This document shows positions 12,400 through 24,439 of a DNA stretch of 64,000 bases, one piece after another. Where the stretch lies: positions 103,618,587-103,682,586 of the forward strand of contig CM043964.1 in the NCBI GenBank assembly GCA_014529385.2. The letters are read 5' to 3'. The position numbers were made by a program, and so were the translations under genes. Each line of letters opens with the position of its first letter. The stretch's first letter is position 1. The stretch comes from Adiantum capillus-veneris (lineage: Eukaryota > Streptophyta > Polypodiopsida > Polypodiales > Pteridaceae). The notes beneath the pieces are model-generated. The model searched no databases. It was not told the DNA's origin and worked only from the letters and a program-made list of their open reading frames with translations.

Positions 12400-15104
12400 T
12401 TATACCTTCCTCTTGCACAACATTAATTTTTCCATGCATTGCTTGAGTATGCATATAGGGCCACAGTACATGGCCAACATTAGCACTTTTTTAAGTCCCA
12501 TATATACCACATGCCCGAGGGTGCAACACTGTCGTCCTGAGGACTTTGACTAGGAAGGGGGGAGGAATTGACACGCTACAAGTGTGAAAAAGGGCACTGT
12601 TTTCCTGGATTTATGGGTTTGTGTTTGATTGCGAGTATTTTGGTAAACCCAAGAGATATGCCCTTAAATATTGTGTAATAATTGATGATAGAGGACAAAC
12701 ACAAAAATGAGTCTCTAGGTGTATATAAATAAGTAAAAATCATAGTTTTTATGCATAAAAGTGAGAAAATGGAGCAATCTGGCCAAAAATACTACGGATA
12801 GATGTATATAGTGGTTTGTTATGCTTTTATCTAATTATCTTGATTTTTTGATAATTTTCGGGTCAAGCTAGATATTTTCCTTTATTTTTTATTGTTTTTG
12901 CAGCAAAAAACAAAGAAAAATAGAAAAAGCCAGTGAAATGATGACACAAAAGAAAAATTTAGGAGTGATCAATAAGTGATAGGCAGCTTATGGTGAAGAC
13001 GGGATGCAAATATGCGAAAAGTTACGGAAAGCCAAATTGGTCGGTTTTTGGTTCAAATGACAATTTTTTTGAAAACAGAGCAACCGGAATCCAAATAAAG
13101 AAATTTCTAAGCCTAAAGTACATTTCACAACAAGATAGGAGCACATGTCAAATTTGGTAAAAAGTGGTCCAGGGAACCCGATATAAGTTTCCTTGGGCCG
13201 ACACTTAGTAGCTCATTTTCACTATTACAAGTGAGAGAGAGCTTGGGAGACCTGGAGCGCTCGGATCTTCTGCCACTCCGTACAACGCAGACGACACTTT
13301 AACCGGCGCCAGATATGAGAGGTAAACTCGTTACCATGAGCTTTTCTTGTTCTACACTATCTTTCTCGCAAAAAACTTCAACAAACGGCAATGTGGCTTC
13401 GTGGGAAAGAAACTAAAAAGGGCCCGTAACGCATCAACCACCCAACTGGTTGCTACAAGACCTGACAGGGGGTTAATCCGAACCTAAAAGAACACCTCTA
13501 TGACCTCCAATGCGGGTTTAGGTCAACCGAAAGAACCCTAACCTCTTCGAGCACGACAGAGACTGATCGGAAAAGTATGACCGAAATGACGCGAAACTTC
13601 ATCAGTAGATACGTATCAAGTATGTCTATACGCCAAGTGAGCCTCCTTCCAAATCAATAATCAAAAAATGGGCCAAAACATTGGGCAAGTCTTCAAAACC
13701 GCCAAGCATCATTTGGGCCTCACGGTCGATCTAGGTGTCTGTTTGCCACCAAACTTCACAGGCATCATCGACATTTCATCAACAACCAACATGTAAGGTC
13801 AAACATCAAGAAAAATTGTCATCGACAATATCCTCAGCAAAAGATGCTTTTTGCACAACAAATCGCCAAAAAGGGCATCTATGAGTTCAAATGATTCATT
13901 ATGGCCATAGGAGGGTGCCCAACACCATCCACATGTGGGGAATTAAAGATCAAGAAGAATATTTATGGAAACACAACCACAATGAAGAAATCTCTTTCGA
14001 AGACTAAAATGCCAAGCCATGAGTCTCAAAACTGAACAAATGACTTTTTAAAGTGAAAACCAGCTAGTAGAGCTAAGGACACAATCACAAAACACCTCAA
14101 GGCATCAAGACCATTTTTTTCCATAGAAGACATCATATGGGTATGATGTCTCACAGACAGATCTGGCATAAGAAGCACTCACATGACTTCACCAAACCAT
14201 TATGCATATCCTACACATGGAGCACATAAGATTTCATCAGATTTGGAGCCAATAAGGATATCCAAGAACCAAAAAACGCAAAGTTTCATCCTAATTTCAA
14301 TTTTTGGCTTTAGACTTATCAAAATGGCTCCAAATGATGTGAAATTTTGTACATAGCATAAACCTAGCCCAAATATCACAGGTCTATGCTCAAAAATGTA
14401 ATTTGTAAAAACAAACATTATACGTGTATAAAATCTAATTATGCCATGGAGGAATGCTACCAACCCCAGCTGCCCTGCCTGTCTGGGATCTGCTACACAC
14501 TCTAACTTTACACTTCAGTATCTTGCACACCGGGGCTCCGTTTGACTAGCCATCTGGACCAGATTCTAGAGCATCTCGAGCACTACATTTCAAGACACTC
14601 ATAGAGCACTTCGGAAAATTCATCTACTACCCCAACTGAGCTCTCTTTGAGCCTCCTTGGCCTAAAAAGCCGTTTTAGACATACTTTTCCGCTACCCTTT
14701 GGCTGCCCAAGTCCTTGGCACCTGCCCTAGCCTTCTCCACTACACTTGCGTGCTGCCTCTGCCTGGCATAGACCATTTCCTAGCTTAGACTAACTTTGGC
14801 TGCACCAACATGAAATGAGCATTGGAAGCTCTATGTGGTGGACCATTGAAAGTGGATAAATAATGCCATTATGAGCAATGTCCAAAATTGTGGCTTTGTT
14901 TTTAACATGTTGATCGCATTGTGGGTCTCTGCAAGTGGACTTTGAAGATCTTCGTCGCATACAATGGATCTTTAAATGCAGGATGTGACACCTACATGCT
15001 TCACGTGTGTCCATCTCCCTTATCCCAGCTGTGGAGCTTGTATGTTGAATATTGCAGTTTCTGGTAAAAGATACAATAAAGGGGGGAGATGAGACCGATC
15101 GAGA
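12400..15104. other. No recognisable gene
   Basis: Non-coding or anciently decayed sequence. Short frames (for example 14463-14200 and 15302-14790 on the minus strand) show no domain. The right end is the integration target of the element at 15110-21647. Confidence 0.5.
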
Positions 15105-15109
15105 GAGAG

Positions 15110-17308
15110 TGTGAGGTCCCCACCCCATCGTCTCAACGACGGATCTGATGGTAAAACTGATGGCCACTAGATCTACAGCAGAAACAAACAACGTGGTTTT
15201 GGGTTCAACTAGCGGACGATCTCTCATCACCAAGTGAATTGAGTTCGAGCCTACTAGCATCGAGATATAGCTCCACCTCGCATGGGAAGCGTGTCTAATC
15301 AATTATCGGTCCTAAAACCCACCTTCCAAGAGGAGAGAAGTCCCGAGTTCCTTTTTCCCCATAGCTTTCAGAGGCACGTACACTTGAAACTTCGCCGCTC
15401 TTGGGGCAATGAGTAACACTAGCGTCAATTTATAGTACTATGGGGACGGAGAGTTTCTGACCAATTGGGACCACCCTTCCCATAGGCATTGGCAACCCGA
15501 GCCAAACCCCCACTTTCCACCCCATACTCACACATCCTTTGTTACCTAATTACTACCACAATGGTTGTTCAACATATAAGTTCTTTGTTTATTTTTCCGA
15601 TTCACAAGTTCTTTAATACAGCCCTTCAACTAGTATTGCAAAGCGGCACCAAGATAGTAATTCTAGTAAAAAATCACTCAAAAAATCATTCATTTAAAGT
15701 TCCAAGCTCTGGAGGCACAAAATCCCCTAGCGAGTGTTTACTCCACCCATTGTCGCCTAGTTGCCCATACAACTAGGTTGTCCACCACTTAACCCAGCAG
15801 TTGTGGATTCAAGAGCCCTTAACCAGGAACTCTAGCTCCTGCGAATAACTTCGCGAGCTGCTGCCCTGTGATCAAGAGGGGGTTTGGACTAGATCAACAA
15901 TGAAATTGAAAATGAATTAGCTGAGCTAAATTTTTCCTCGCAACCAATCTTTCGTACTTGAGACAGTATATTTCAAAAGCATTCTTTCCTACTTGAATAT
16001 AAAATACGATTAATTTAAATTCCCTGGTTTTCGTTGGTTTCCAACATGTTGGGAAATGTGTTTTTCATCGCATCTTATCAAATGCAATGTTGCTTTAACA
16101 AACTTGAATTAAAACTTGATCTACCTCCATAATTTCCTTGTCATTGCTCCGTGAGATGGTGTGTACTTGGTTGACCATGGGAGATTTTCCCTTTCCATTA
16201 GTGTTGCTTGTCCCCGCCTCGCGATCATGGGAACCACCGAAACGAGTTCTCTTTACCGAGGCCATTTTATACTCACTATTTAATTAACAACTTGGAAAAA
16301 GAGAGCTAACATTTGAGAGTAACATACAACCATGATGATGGATTAGTTTCAATAAGAAAATCCCCTTGTACGAGAGGTTAGACTTACTTCAAGACATAGA
16401 GAATCCCGATAGCACCATACTTGTTCTATGGGAATAGGACCTAAGGTTGATTACTTGACCGAGGTAACGGCTGAATTCCACTCAAAATTCTGATGGAAGG
16501 GCCTCCTTGAGAGGAGAAACGGGCAACACCTTCCCTCCTAGCTCCTCTTCGAAAGACTATGTCTGCCGGCAGCACCTCCTGAGTGTGCGTGCGTGTGTGT
16601 GTGTGTACTTAGTGTGTGTGTGAGCATGCTCTTATATAGGCTCACAAGCTGAAAATTTTAAATTGGCCTGCTATATGCATCTGGAGGAGTACTCACTTCA
16701 TGCATGGTGGCTCTAGTTTCATACTTACCAAGTGTCCCAACCTGCTCAAGAGCTCACTTAGTCTCTCTCACTCTTGCATGGAAAGTAGCCCACGAGTCCT
16801 GTGAGTGTGTGAGGGCGCCCTCTTACTGCCAAACTCAGTCTGCAGTGGCCTATAGCTAATTCCCACATAGCCCCCGAGTCCCGGTGCCTCCTCGCACATC
16901 TTTAGGAAAATTTAACTTTAACCTAAGACGGGCAATACGAATCAGAATTTAATGCCGGAACTTGCTATACTAAGCTCTAACTAGGGTGTATTAACCTGGG
17001 TACCTGCCATATTTACCAGCCCCCGACGTCCGAAAACGCATTTTTTTCAAATTTGGGGTACGGGTGCAGTTTTTTGAGACAATCAAAACTGACGGGTCGG
17101 GTGACCAAAAACTTACTATTTTTGGAAAATTTTCACAAAAATTATCTTAATTCACTTTTGGAAGTTTTATGACATTCTAAACATCATGGCATCATGACAT
17201 TCTAAACATCAACAAATTTTGAAAAACTTCTAAAAATAGTAACTTTTTCCATTATGGTTGTTTCATGGTACAATGGTGTTCATTTAGCTCCGGGTCGGAG
17301 ACCTTACA
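15110..17308 (-). repeat. 3' LTR (left copy)
   Basis: About 2.2 kb. On the plus strand it begins TGTGAGGTCC and ends GGAGACCTTACA; in element orientation it therefore runs TGTAAGG...CTCACA. It aligns along its length with 19277-21647, with scattered substitutions. It carries only short versions of the GT and CT microsatellites (about 16586-16622 and 16761-16776) that are greatly expanded in the other LTR. Confidence 0.95.
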
Positions 17309-17340
17309 TCCTCCGCAACGTGAAAAATTTGAGATGTCCT
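17309..17340 (-). promoter_or_regulatory. Probable polypurine tract next to the 3' LTR
   Basis: On the minus strand the bases abutting the LTR read GCGGAGGA immediately before TGTAAGG. A short purine run at this exact position is where plus-strand DNA synthesis is primed in LTR elements. Weak but correctly placed. Confidence 0.5.
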
Positions 17341-17470
17341 CATCTCAAGAATACATCTCGATAAACTCTATGCCTACTACTTAGGTACATATATCCTTTG
17401 TTTAAAGTAAAGACATCCTTTGATAATAGAATAGTCTTTAGCTTTATGCATCTTACTCTACTGAACTTTG
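17340..17470 (-). pseudogene. Scrap of Ty3 RNase H-integrase junction
   Basis: In one minus-strand frame the peptide KGCLYFKQRIYVPK (about 17430-17385) matches the 'dG.Ly..gRiyVP' stretch that leads into the integrase zinc-binding domain of plant Ty3 polyproteins. Three stops follow, then LSRCILEM, the next part of that motif. It lies immediately downstream of the end of gag, implying that an internal deletion joined gag to this point. Confidence 0.5.
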
Positions 17471-17490
17471 ATGAGATCCTGGTGCTTGAA

Positions 17491-18436
17491 TTATTGCTCA
17501 CTAGGATTAACAGTTGCAGCATATAGAGTTGCTCGCTCATCAGCTTTGTCACCCACAGTTGGTTGTCTCACTGCGGCATTAGCGAAAGCTCCGCTTCCTT
17601 GTCCTATGTTTCCTCTTCCTCGGCCTCCTCTTCTATTTGGTTGACCTCGCCCGTTGACGTTCAGAGGTACATTATTAGCACCAGATGTTTGGGAAATCCT
17701 TTTTGGACATCGGCTTTGTAATGTCCATACTCCTGGCACTCAAAGCATCTTATATTGGGAAACTCGGTAGCTGCCGTAGTAGCTACTACCGGACGATGGT
17801 CGTATGCAGGGTTGATTGGTTTGTTACTCCAGTTGTCTGGCCTGGCCCTCTTTGACAAATAGTATTGACTATCTTGGGTAGTCCTGTGAATCTCTTTAGC
17901 TAACGGTTTGGCCCTTATCAAGGCATCTTGTAGAGTTGCTGACTTGAGAGCTTCCAGTCAATTGTTAAGGGGCCGATGAGTCCTTGGCAGAACCGGGCTA
18001 CTTGTTGCTGTTTCAATGTCATCCTAGGAGCATATGTGATGAACTTCGAGTAGTATTCTTCGACGGAAGAAGTCAGCTGTCGAAGTGAGAAAAACTCATT
18101 CATCTTTAAGGCTTTGTGAGCGGGTGGTAAGTATTGCTCCATCACAGCAGCCTTGATGTCTTCCTAGGATTGGGAAGATCCCTTAATATCCAAGTCCCTA
18201 CAATGTTGCTTCCAGCATATCTTGGCATCGCTAGACAAGCGGAACATCGCAAGCATGGTTTGATTCACGGGTTGGGTTCCCGCAGCTTCGAATTAGTCGT
18301 CCATAGCCTCCATCCATACTTTCGCATCTCTTTCCACATTTGCCCCCTCGCCCTTAAAGAGTGGAGGTTGGGCTTTCTTAAGAAGGAGCTTCTTTTCCCT
18401 CGCCGTCGAGTAGAGAGCAGCAGGCGGTGCCTACAT
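17491..18436 (-). pseudogene. gag pseudogene of the 15-21 kb LTR element
   Basis: Ty3-type Gag. ATG at 18436-18434 is followed at once by TAG. The frame then reads QPPLFKGEGANVERDAKVW, a stop, MLAMFRLSSDAKICWKQH, a second stop, and AVMEQYLPP...VEEYYSKFITYAP...VARFCQGL, the standard Ty3 Gag capsid signature. A frameshift near 17945 leads to RAKPLAKEI and the zinc knuckle CFECQEYGHYKAD at about 17745-17706. A second frameshift falls exactly before the knuckle's last Cys, which reappears as CPKR in the next frame. A Gly/Arg-rich tail (NRRGGRGRGN) follows. Two frameshifts and three stops make it non-functional. Confidence 0.88.
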
Positions 18437-18708
18437 GGGTTACACGAGATTCTTGATACGATTACTTGGATTTCAAATAGACACGAGACTTAAATAAAAT
18501 GCAAGATCCCACTTTATCAAGAGACAGAGACTCAAAGACAAAAACACTTTATTGATGAAGATTTATTACAATTGAAACCCCTCAAGGTTTAGGATAACTC
18601 ATGATCAATTTATTACATGGCTTTTGGAATGCTTATAAGATACGCCTAGCAGGTTGCGTTGTCAGGTTCACATAATACTCTAATTCATTCGTGAAGTAGT
18701 TCCTATAC

Positions 18709-19062
18709 TCATCTTTTGAGTGGATAGTAAACTATGGTGTCGAGTTGCGATAATTCTTTTGGTACTCCAAAAGTTCTAACTCTGTTTACTGGGATTACAT
18801 TAGTGACCTTCTCCAAAAGCCACTCGTTGAGGGTTTGATTGGTGCCGCAAGAGAGAGTCATGTCCGTACGTGCAGGCAGCAGGTAGAATATTTGCACCAC
18901 CTGCAATTCTTCTTCCCAATGAATTTTCTTCAAATCGGCAGCCAGGTATCCTAGCTTCTGAGCGTTGATGTAGTAAACCCCTCCTTCATGTGTCCAATCA
19001 AGCCCCCATCCTCTATTGATTTGAGTGGAGTGCGGTGTATGAACCTTGAGCAGCATCTCCAT
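18709..19062 (-). pseudogene. Unrecognised frame between primer site and gag
   Basis: An uninterrupted minus-strand frame of 117 codons lies between the primer-binding site and gag of the LTR element. The product has ordinary composition with four Trp residues (GWGLDWTHEGG, KKIHWEEELQ) and no recognised domain. An extra frame upstream of gag is uncommon in Ty3 elements. It may be captured host sequence or leader sequence that happens to be open. Confidence 0.35.
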
Positions 19063-19262
19063 GACATCTCACCTAAATTGGTAAACTCGGGATCGTCGAA
19101 CTTGTTCGTAAATAAGCTCAAACACTTGGAACTTTCGATATTCTAGCACGGGGTCTTCCTCCAACACCAATGCAAGGAATTCGGATCAGCTACCTATATC
19201 CCCTTAGTTCCTTCTAAATATTCAAACAATACGACTTTATTTCCCAGTCTAACCTAAGCTTA

Positions 19263-19274
19263 GCTCTGATACCA
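19263..19274 (-). promoter_or_regulatory. Primer-binding site, initiator tRNA-Met
   Basis: On the minus strand the sequence is TGGTATCAGAGC, complementary to the 3' end of plant initiator tRNA-Met. It lies two bases inside the right LTR. It sets the element's orientation and identifies the right LTR as the 5' LTR. Confidence 0.92.
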
Positions 19275-20804
19275 GGTGTGAGGTCCCCACCCCGTCGTCT
19301 CAACAACGGATCTGATGGTAAACATGATGGCCACTAGATCTACAACGGAAACAAACAATGCGGTTTTGGGTTCAACTAGCTGACGATCTCTCATCACCAG
19401 GTGAATCGAGTTCAAGCCTACTAGCATCGAGATCTAGTTCCACCTCGTAGGGGAAGTGTGTCTAATCAATTTATCGGTCCTAAAATCCACGTTCCAAGAG
19501 GAGATAAGTCTCGAGTACCTTTTTCCCCATAGCTTTCAGAGGCACGCACACTTGAGACTTCGCCGCTCTTGCAGCAATGAGTAATACTAGCGTCAATTTA
19601 TAGTACTATGGGGATGGAGAGTTCCCGACCAATCGGGACAACCCTTCTCATAGGCATTGGCAACCCGAGCCAAGCCCCCACTTTCCACCCCACACTCACA
19701 CTTCCTTTGTTACCTAATTACTACCACAATGGTTGTTCAACATATAAGTTCTTTGTTTATTTTTCGAATTCACAAGCTCTTTAATACAACCCTTCAACTA
19801 GTATTGCAAAGCGACACCAAGACAGTAATTCTAGTAAAAATTCATTGAAAGACTCATTCATTTAAAGTTTTAATGCTCTAGAGGCAAGAAATCCCCCAGC
19901 GAGTGTTTACTCCACCCGTTTTGTCGCCTAGTTGCCCATACAACTAGGTTGTCCACCGCTCAACCAGCAGTCGTGGACTTCCACCGCTTAACCAACACTC
20001 GTGGATATCCATCACTTAACTAGCAGTCGTGGATTCAAGAGCCCTTAACCAAGAACTCTAGCTCCTGCGAATAACTTCGCGAGCTGCCGCCCTGTGATCA
20101 AGAGGGGGTTTGGACTAGATCAACAATGAAATTGAAAATGAATTAGCTGAGCTAAATTTTCCCTAGCAACCAATCTTTCGTACTTGAGACAGTATATTTC
20201 AAAAGCATTCTTTCCTACTTGAATATAAAATACGATTAATTTAAATTCCCTGGTTTCCGTTGGTTTCCAACATGTTGGGAAATGTGTTTTTCATCCTATC
20301 TTATCAAATGCAATGTTGCTTTAACAAACTTGAATTAAAACTTGATCTACCTCCACAATTTCCTTGTCATTGCTCCGTGAGATGGTGTGTACTTGGTTGA
20401 CCATGGGAGATTTTCCCTTTCCATTAGTGTTGCTTGTCCCCGCCTCGCGATCATGGGAACCACCGAAACGAGTTCTCTTTACCGAGGCCATTTTATACTC
20501 ACTATTTAATTAACAACTTGGAAAAAGAGAGCTAACATTCGAGAGTAACATACAACCATGATGATGTATTAGTTTCAATAAGAAAATCCCCTTGTACGAG
20601 AGGTTAGACTTACTTCAAGACATAGAGAATCCCGATAGCACCATACTTGTTCTATGGGAATAGGCCCTAAGGTTAATTACTTAACCGAGGTTACGACTGA
20701 ATTCCACTCGAAATTCTGATGGAAGGTCCTCCTTGAGATGAGAAACGAGCAACACCTTCCCTCCTAGCTCCTCTCCCAAAGACTATGTCTGCCGGCAGCA
20801 CCTC

Positions 20805-20811
<7 letters not shown>

Positions 20812-20878
<67 letters not shown>

Positions 20879-20912
20879 TTAGTGTGTGTGTGTGTGAGCA
20901 TATATGTGTGCT
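20812..20912. repeat. (GT)n microsatellite in the 5' LTR
   Basis: Interrupted GT array, far longer than the equivalent place in the other LTR. Confidence 0.95.
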
Positions 20913-21061
20913 TGTGTGTGTCAGAGCATGCTCTTATATAGGCTCACAAGCTGAAAAATTCGAATTGGCCTGCTATATGCATCTGGAGGAGTACTCACTT
21001 CATGCTTGGCAGCTCTAGGTGCATACTTACCAAGTGTCCCAACCTGCTCAAGAGCTCACTT

Positions 21062-21063
<2 letters not shown>

Positions 21064-21143
<80 letters not shown>
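21064..21143. repeat. (CT)40 microsatellite in the 5' LTR
   Basis: About 40 uninterrupted CT units; the other LTR has about five at the same site. Confidence 0.97.
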
Positions 21144-21148
<5 letters not shown>

Positions 21149-21993
21149 GAAAGTAGCCCACGATTCTTGTGAGTGTGTGAGAGCGCCCTCTTACTGCCAA
21201 ACTCAGTCTGCAGTGGCCTGAAGCCAGTTCCCACACAGCCCCCGAGTCCTGGTGCCTCCCCGCGCAAGTTTAGGAAAATTTAATTTTAACCTAAGATGGG
21301 CAATATGAATCAGAATTTAATGCCGGAACTTTCTATACTAAGCTCTAACTAAGGTGTATTAACCTAGGTACTTGCCATATTTAGCAGCCCTCGGCGTCCG
21401 AAAATGCTTTTTTTCAAATTTGGGGTATGGCTGTAGTTTTTCAAGAAGGTCAAAACTGACGGTTCAGGTAATCAAAAACTTACTATTTTTGGAAGATTTC
21501 CACAAAAATTATTTTAATTCACTTTTGGAAGTTTTATGACATTCTAAACATCATGTCATCGACAGATTTTGGAAATAGTAGCTTTTTCCATTATGATTGT
21601 TTCATGGTACAATGGTGTTCTTTTAGCTCGGGGTCGGAGACCTTACAGAGAGAGTGGCACTAGCAGTAGACTCTATTCTAACGGTAGCTCCTGGATCTTC
21701 AGTAGCATCGGAAGAGCTGGCTTCCACTCTTGTGTTCTTTTTTGCTCTTTCCAATTTCTCCTTGCTCTTGAACTCAGTATACAATTGTCGCACAAGTTGT
21801 ATGCAGTGTTTCTTTTTGGCTAAAAATCGCAAATCTCGCTATATTTAGTTTTTTCAAAATAAATTTTGGTTATATCTTGTGCAAAAAATTATATTCGCCA
21901 AATATGTCGACAAGGCTAAGGTTTTGGGTGGGAACGATCGCCAAATATAAATAAGGATGGAGACATTGGGGAGAGTGGAGATCTCTCTTTCAT

Positions 21994-21997
<4 letters not shown>

Positions 21998-22044
<47 letters not shown>
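21998..22044. repeat. (CT)n microsatellite
   Basis: About 23 CT units. From here to 22700 no gene is recognised. Confidence 0.95.
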
Positions 22045-22047
<3 letters not shown>

Positions 22048-22699
22048 CCCTAGCAATGTAGAATAACTGTAAAATTATTATACATGCCATGTTAATAAGT
22101 GATAATTTTAGACCAAATTGAGTAATCGTTCGCCAAAATGATAAGTTCAAATATATGTAGACCATTTCTCGCCAAACCTTTAAGAAAAAATTCAAGGGGG
22201 GTGTCCAAAAAAAACACACTGGTTGTATGCAAGTAGCTATGCCTGGCAAAGTAGTGATTTTAGGATTTTTTAGATGCTATAAAATCTTTGCGATCTGTCC
22301 AGTAGACTGCTTCACCATGTTCAATAATGAACCTCATGTCATTATAGATATGTCAGAAGTAGCAGGCATAAATGCGAGCCGAAGCTGCTCATATATAGAA
22401 TTTGTCATAAAATCTAATATCTAACCAACCCAAATGATTCTCTCATGTTAAATTGATCACTTAATGTGGGAGAATAAACGGGAACAAGGGTTAAGATATA
22501 GACATGTGCTTATAGATCTTATCTCAACATGGGGCAAATGGTAAAGGGGCCCAAATGAGAGATGGTCTATCACAAAGAGCAAGGCTAACCAATGGAGCAT
22601 AAGACCTTAGGGTTAGATTCATTGAAGACCTCCAATAATGTGTGTAAAAGTCCTTTGACCTTAGGTAAGCTAGGGCTGACCTTGAGGCGCGGGAACCCG

Positions 22700-22890
22700 A
22701 CCTAGCTCGAGGTGCTTGTCCTGCTTGTCATGCTTGATGAATAAAGTGCTTGAGGTGCTTGATGATTAAGGTGCTTGATATGCTTGAGGTGCTTAATTAT
22801 TGAGATCCTTTAGGTGCTTGACACGCTTGAGATGCCAGGGTTGCACTTAGGTGAGAACCTAGCCCAAGCTTAAAGTGCTTAACGACCAAG
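22700..22890. repeat. Iterated GGTGCTTGA minisatellite
   Basis: About ten imperfect copies of GTGCTTGA, many preceded by AG or GA, at irregular 9-25 base spacing. Confidence 0.75.
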
Positions 22891-23224
22891 CTTGTGGTGG
22901 GAACTGTGCCTATGTATGAGGGTCTTGAGGTGTCAAAAAGTAAAATATTCAATCCCTACAAGGAGGAGGAAAGCCATACATGAGGGGGGGTGAGAGAGAA
23001 CACCCACACACTCACACAAGGCATGCATGGTACAAAGAAAGCAAGAGGGACACTTGTCAAGTTCCTCCTCAAGTTGCCCTCATGGTGTGCCTGAAGCCTG
23101 TTGGTTGGCCACCCAAGGGGTCCAATAATAATTTAGGAGATTTAATTAATTGATTTAGCATTTATCTAGCCCTCTCTCTCAAAGGGGAAAGAGGGACACT
23201 TGTCTCAAGGCTACCTTTGCTGCT

Positions 23225-24025
23225 TGTAATGCCTCCTGCTTGTGATTGGCTAGGCCTGGAGGGGTCCAATGAGCTACAAGGGGGGGTCGACCAAAGCAAG
23301 CTAGGGGGTTTCTTAGGGGGTATACTCACCCGCGCACACTCACAAACACTCTCATTGTGTGCTATGCAAAGTGCAAGAGCTCCCTCTCCTTCTCCAAGCA
23401 AGTAGAGGTTGACAGCCTACACCAACACTCTCAGATATGGAGTGCAAATCCAACCAAGAGCCATGCTTCAATGCTTAAGCTTGCCATCTCCTTATTCTTC
23501 ATTACTATGCTATTATATATGCTAGCAACAAGAGTTATGATAAGTGAGGAACTAATTATTTCTCCTACGAAATGTTTCTTCTTCCTCTTCCCTACCCTCA
23601 TTCCCTGTTAGCTCTCTCCACCTTCGAAGGTGTTTGAGGTCTTGGGACTGAGGCTTGGGATAGCTAAAGCTTTCTTCAATTTTATGTTATGTTTGTGATT
23701 CATGAAGCTTTCCATCTTCATTGCATCACCTAGGTCACAAGGAACACAAAGATTGTATTGTAACAAGTCTCTCTTAATGGGAGAAATCATAATACAAATG
23801 CCTATTGGAGGGGGGACCGGCTCCACATAAATCTGGTCCTCAACTGTTGTCATGTTCTCTAAATTCTCTCTCTTGCAAAAGTATTTTTCATGCCAGGTTA
23901 ACTAATTTCTATGATTATGTTGCTATATTCAATTATGTTCACCCGCTATGCTCACAAAGTCATTTCTCAAAAGTACTCTCATTAATTTCCGCTACTCTCA
24001 AATTAAATAGGACAATTCCATTACA
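23225..24025 (+). repeat. Candidate 5' LTR of the 24-28 kb Ty3 element
   Basis: The right end is firm: CATTACA ends at 24025, one base before the primer site. TGTAATG at 23225-23231 is its exact inverse, giving an 801-base LTR with 7-base inverted ends and a TATA-like TTATATATGC near 23512. However, a diverged duplication (GAGGGACACTTGTC near 23046 and 23190) extends across this left end, so the true boundary could lie further left. Confidence 0.4.
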
Positions 24026-24026
24026 T

Positions 24027-24038
24027 TGGTATCAGAGC
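24027..24038 (+). promoter_or_regulatory. Primer-binding site, initiator tRNA-Met
   Basis: TGGTATCAGAGC on the plus strand, one base after the LTR end CATTACA. It defines a plus-strand element and is the same priming specificity as the 15-21 kb element. Confidence 0.92.
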
Positions 24039-24439
24039 ATTTGGTTTCTCTTTTCTTGCTTAAGAAGAGAGGTCCTTAAGTAGCCTATAAATGGTTGATG
24101 TTGTTAATTATATTAGGGTAAGTGGAACTGGGATCTATTATCGGTTTTGTTGAGCCCACTATGTGGGGGATGGTGCACACCTCGAGAGCTTTGGACTTAA
24201 TAATGGAGTCTTTTTAGACTTGCGTGCGGCTTTACCATTATTGAGCCATAAGAAGTGCGAAAGGAGCTAGCCCTTGGCAACTCTGTTATGTTAGACCTAC
24301 TCCTCTACTCTCTATAATTAACCACTTCGAGCCGTGGGTGTAGATACTTAAGAGCCGATTTTCAAAGGCTAAGAGGAGTGGCAACTAAGGTTTTGAATTG
24401 CCAAATCATACACTAAGTACATACATAAATTTTGTTAAC

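Larger units (their letters stand above)
19277..21647 (-). repeat. 5' LTR (right copy)
   Basis: About 2.37 kb, same termini as the left LTR. It is longer mainly because of expanded GT (about 20812-20900) and CT (about 21064-21143) tracts and two extra copies of a roughly 30-base minisatellite unit at 19955-20037. Confidence 0.95.
15105..21652 (-). mobile_element. Non-autonomous gag-only LTR retrotransposon with target duplication
   Basis: A complete insertion: LTRs at 15110-17308 and 19277-21647, interior 17309-19276, and a 5-base target duplication GAGAG at 15105-15109 and 21648-21652 (inside a GA-rich target, so slightly ambiguous). The primer-binding site beside the right LTR is on the minus strand, so the right copy is the 5' LTR and the element is transcribed right to left. 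The interior is only about 1.97 kb and encodes a broken Gag plus a scrap from the RNase H-integrase junction; protease, reverse transcriptase and integrase core are absent. This layout matches the published class of terminal-repeat retrotransposons with a GAG domain, which depend on autonomous relatives for enzymes. Confidence 0.92.
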
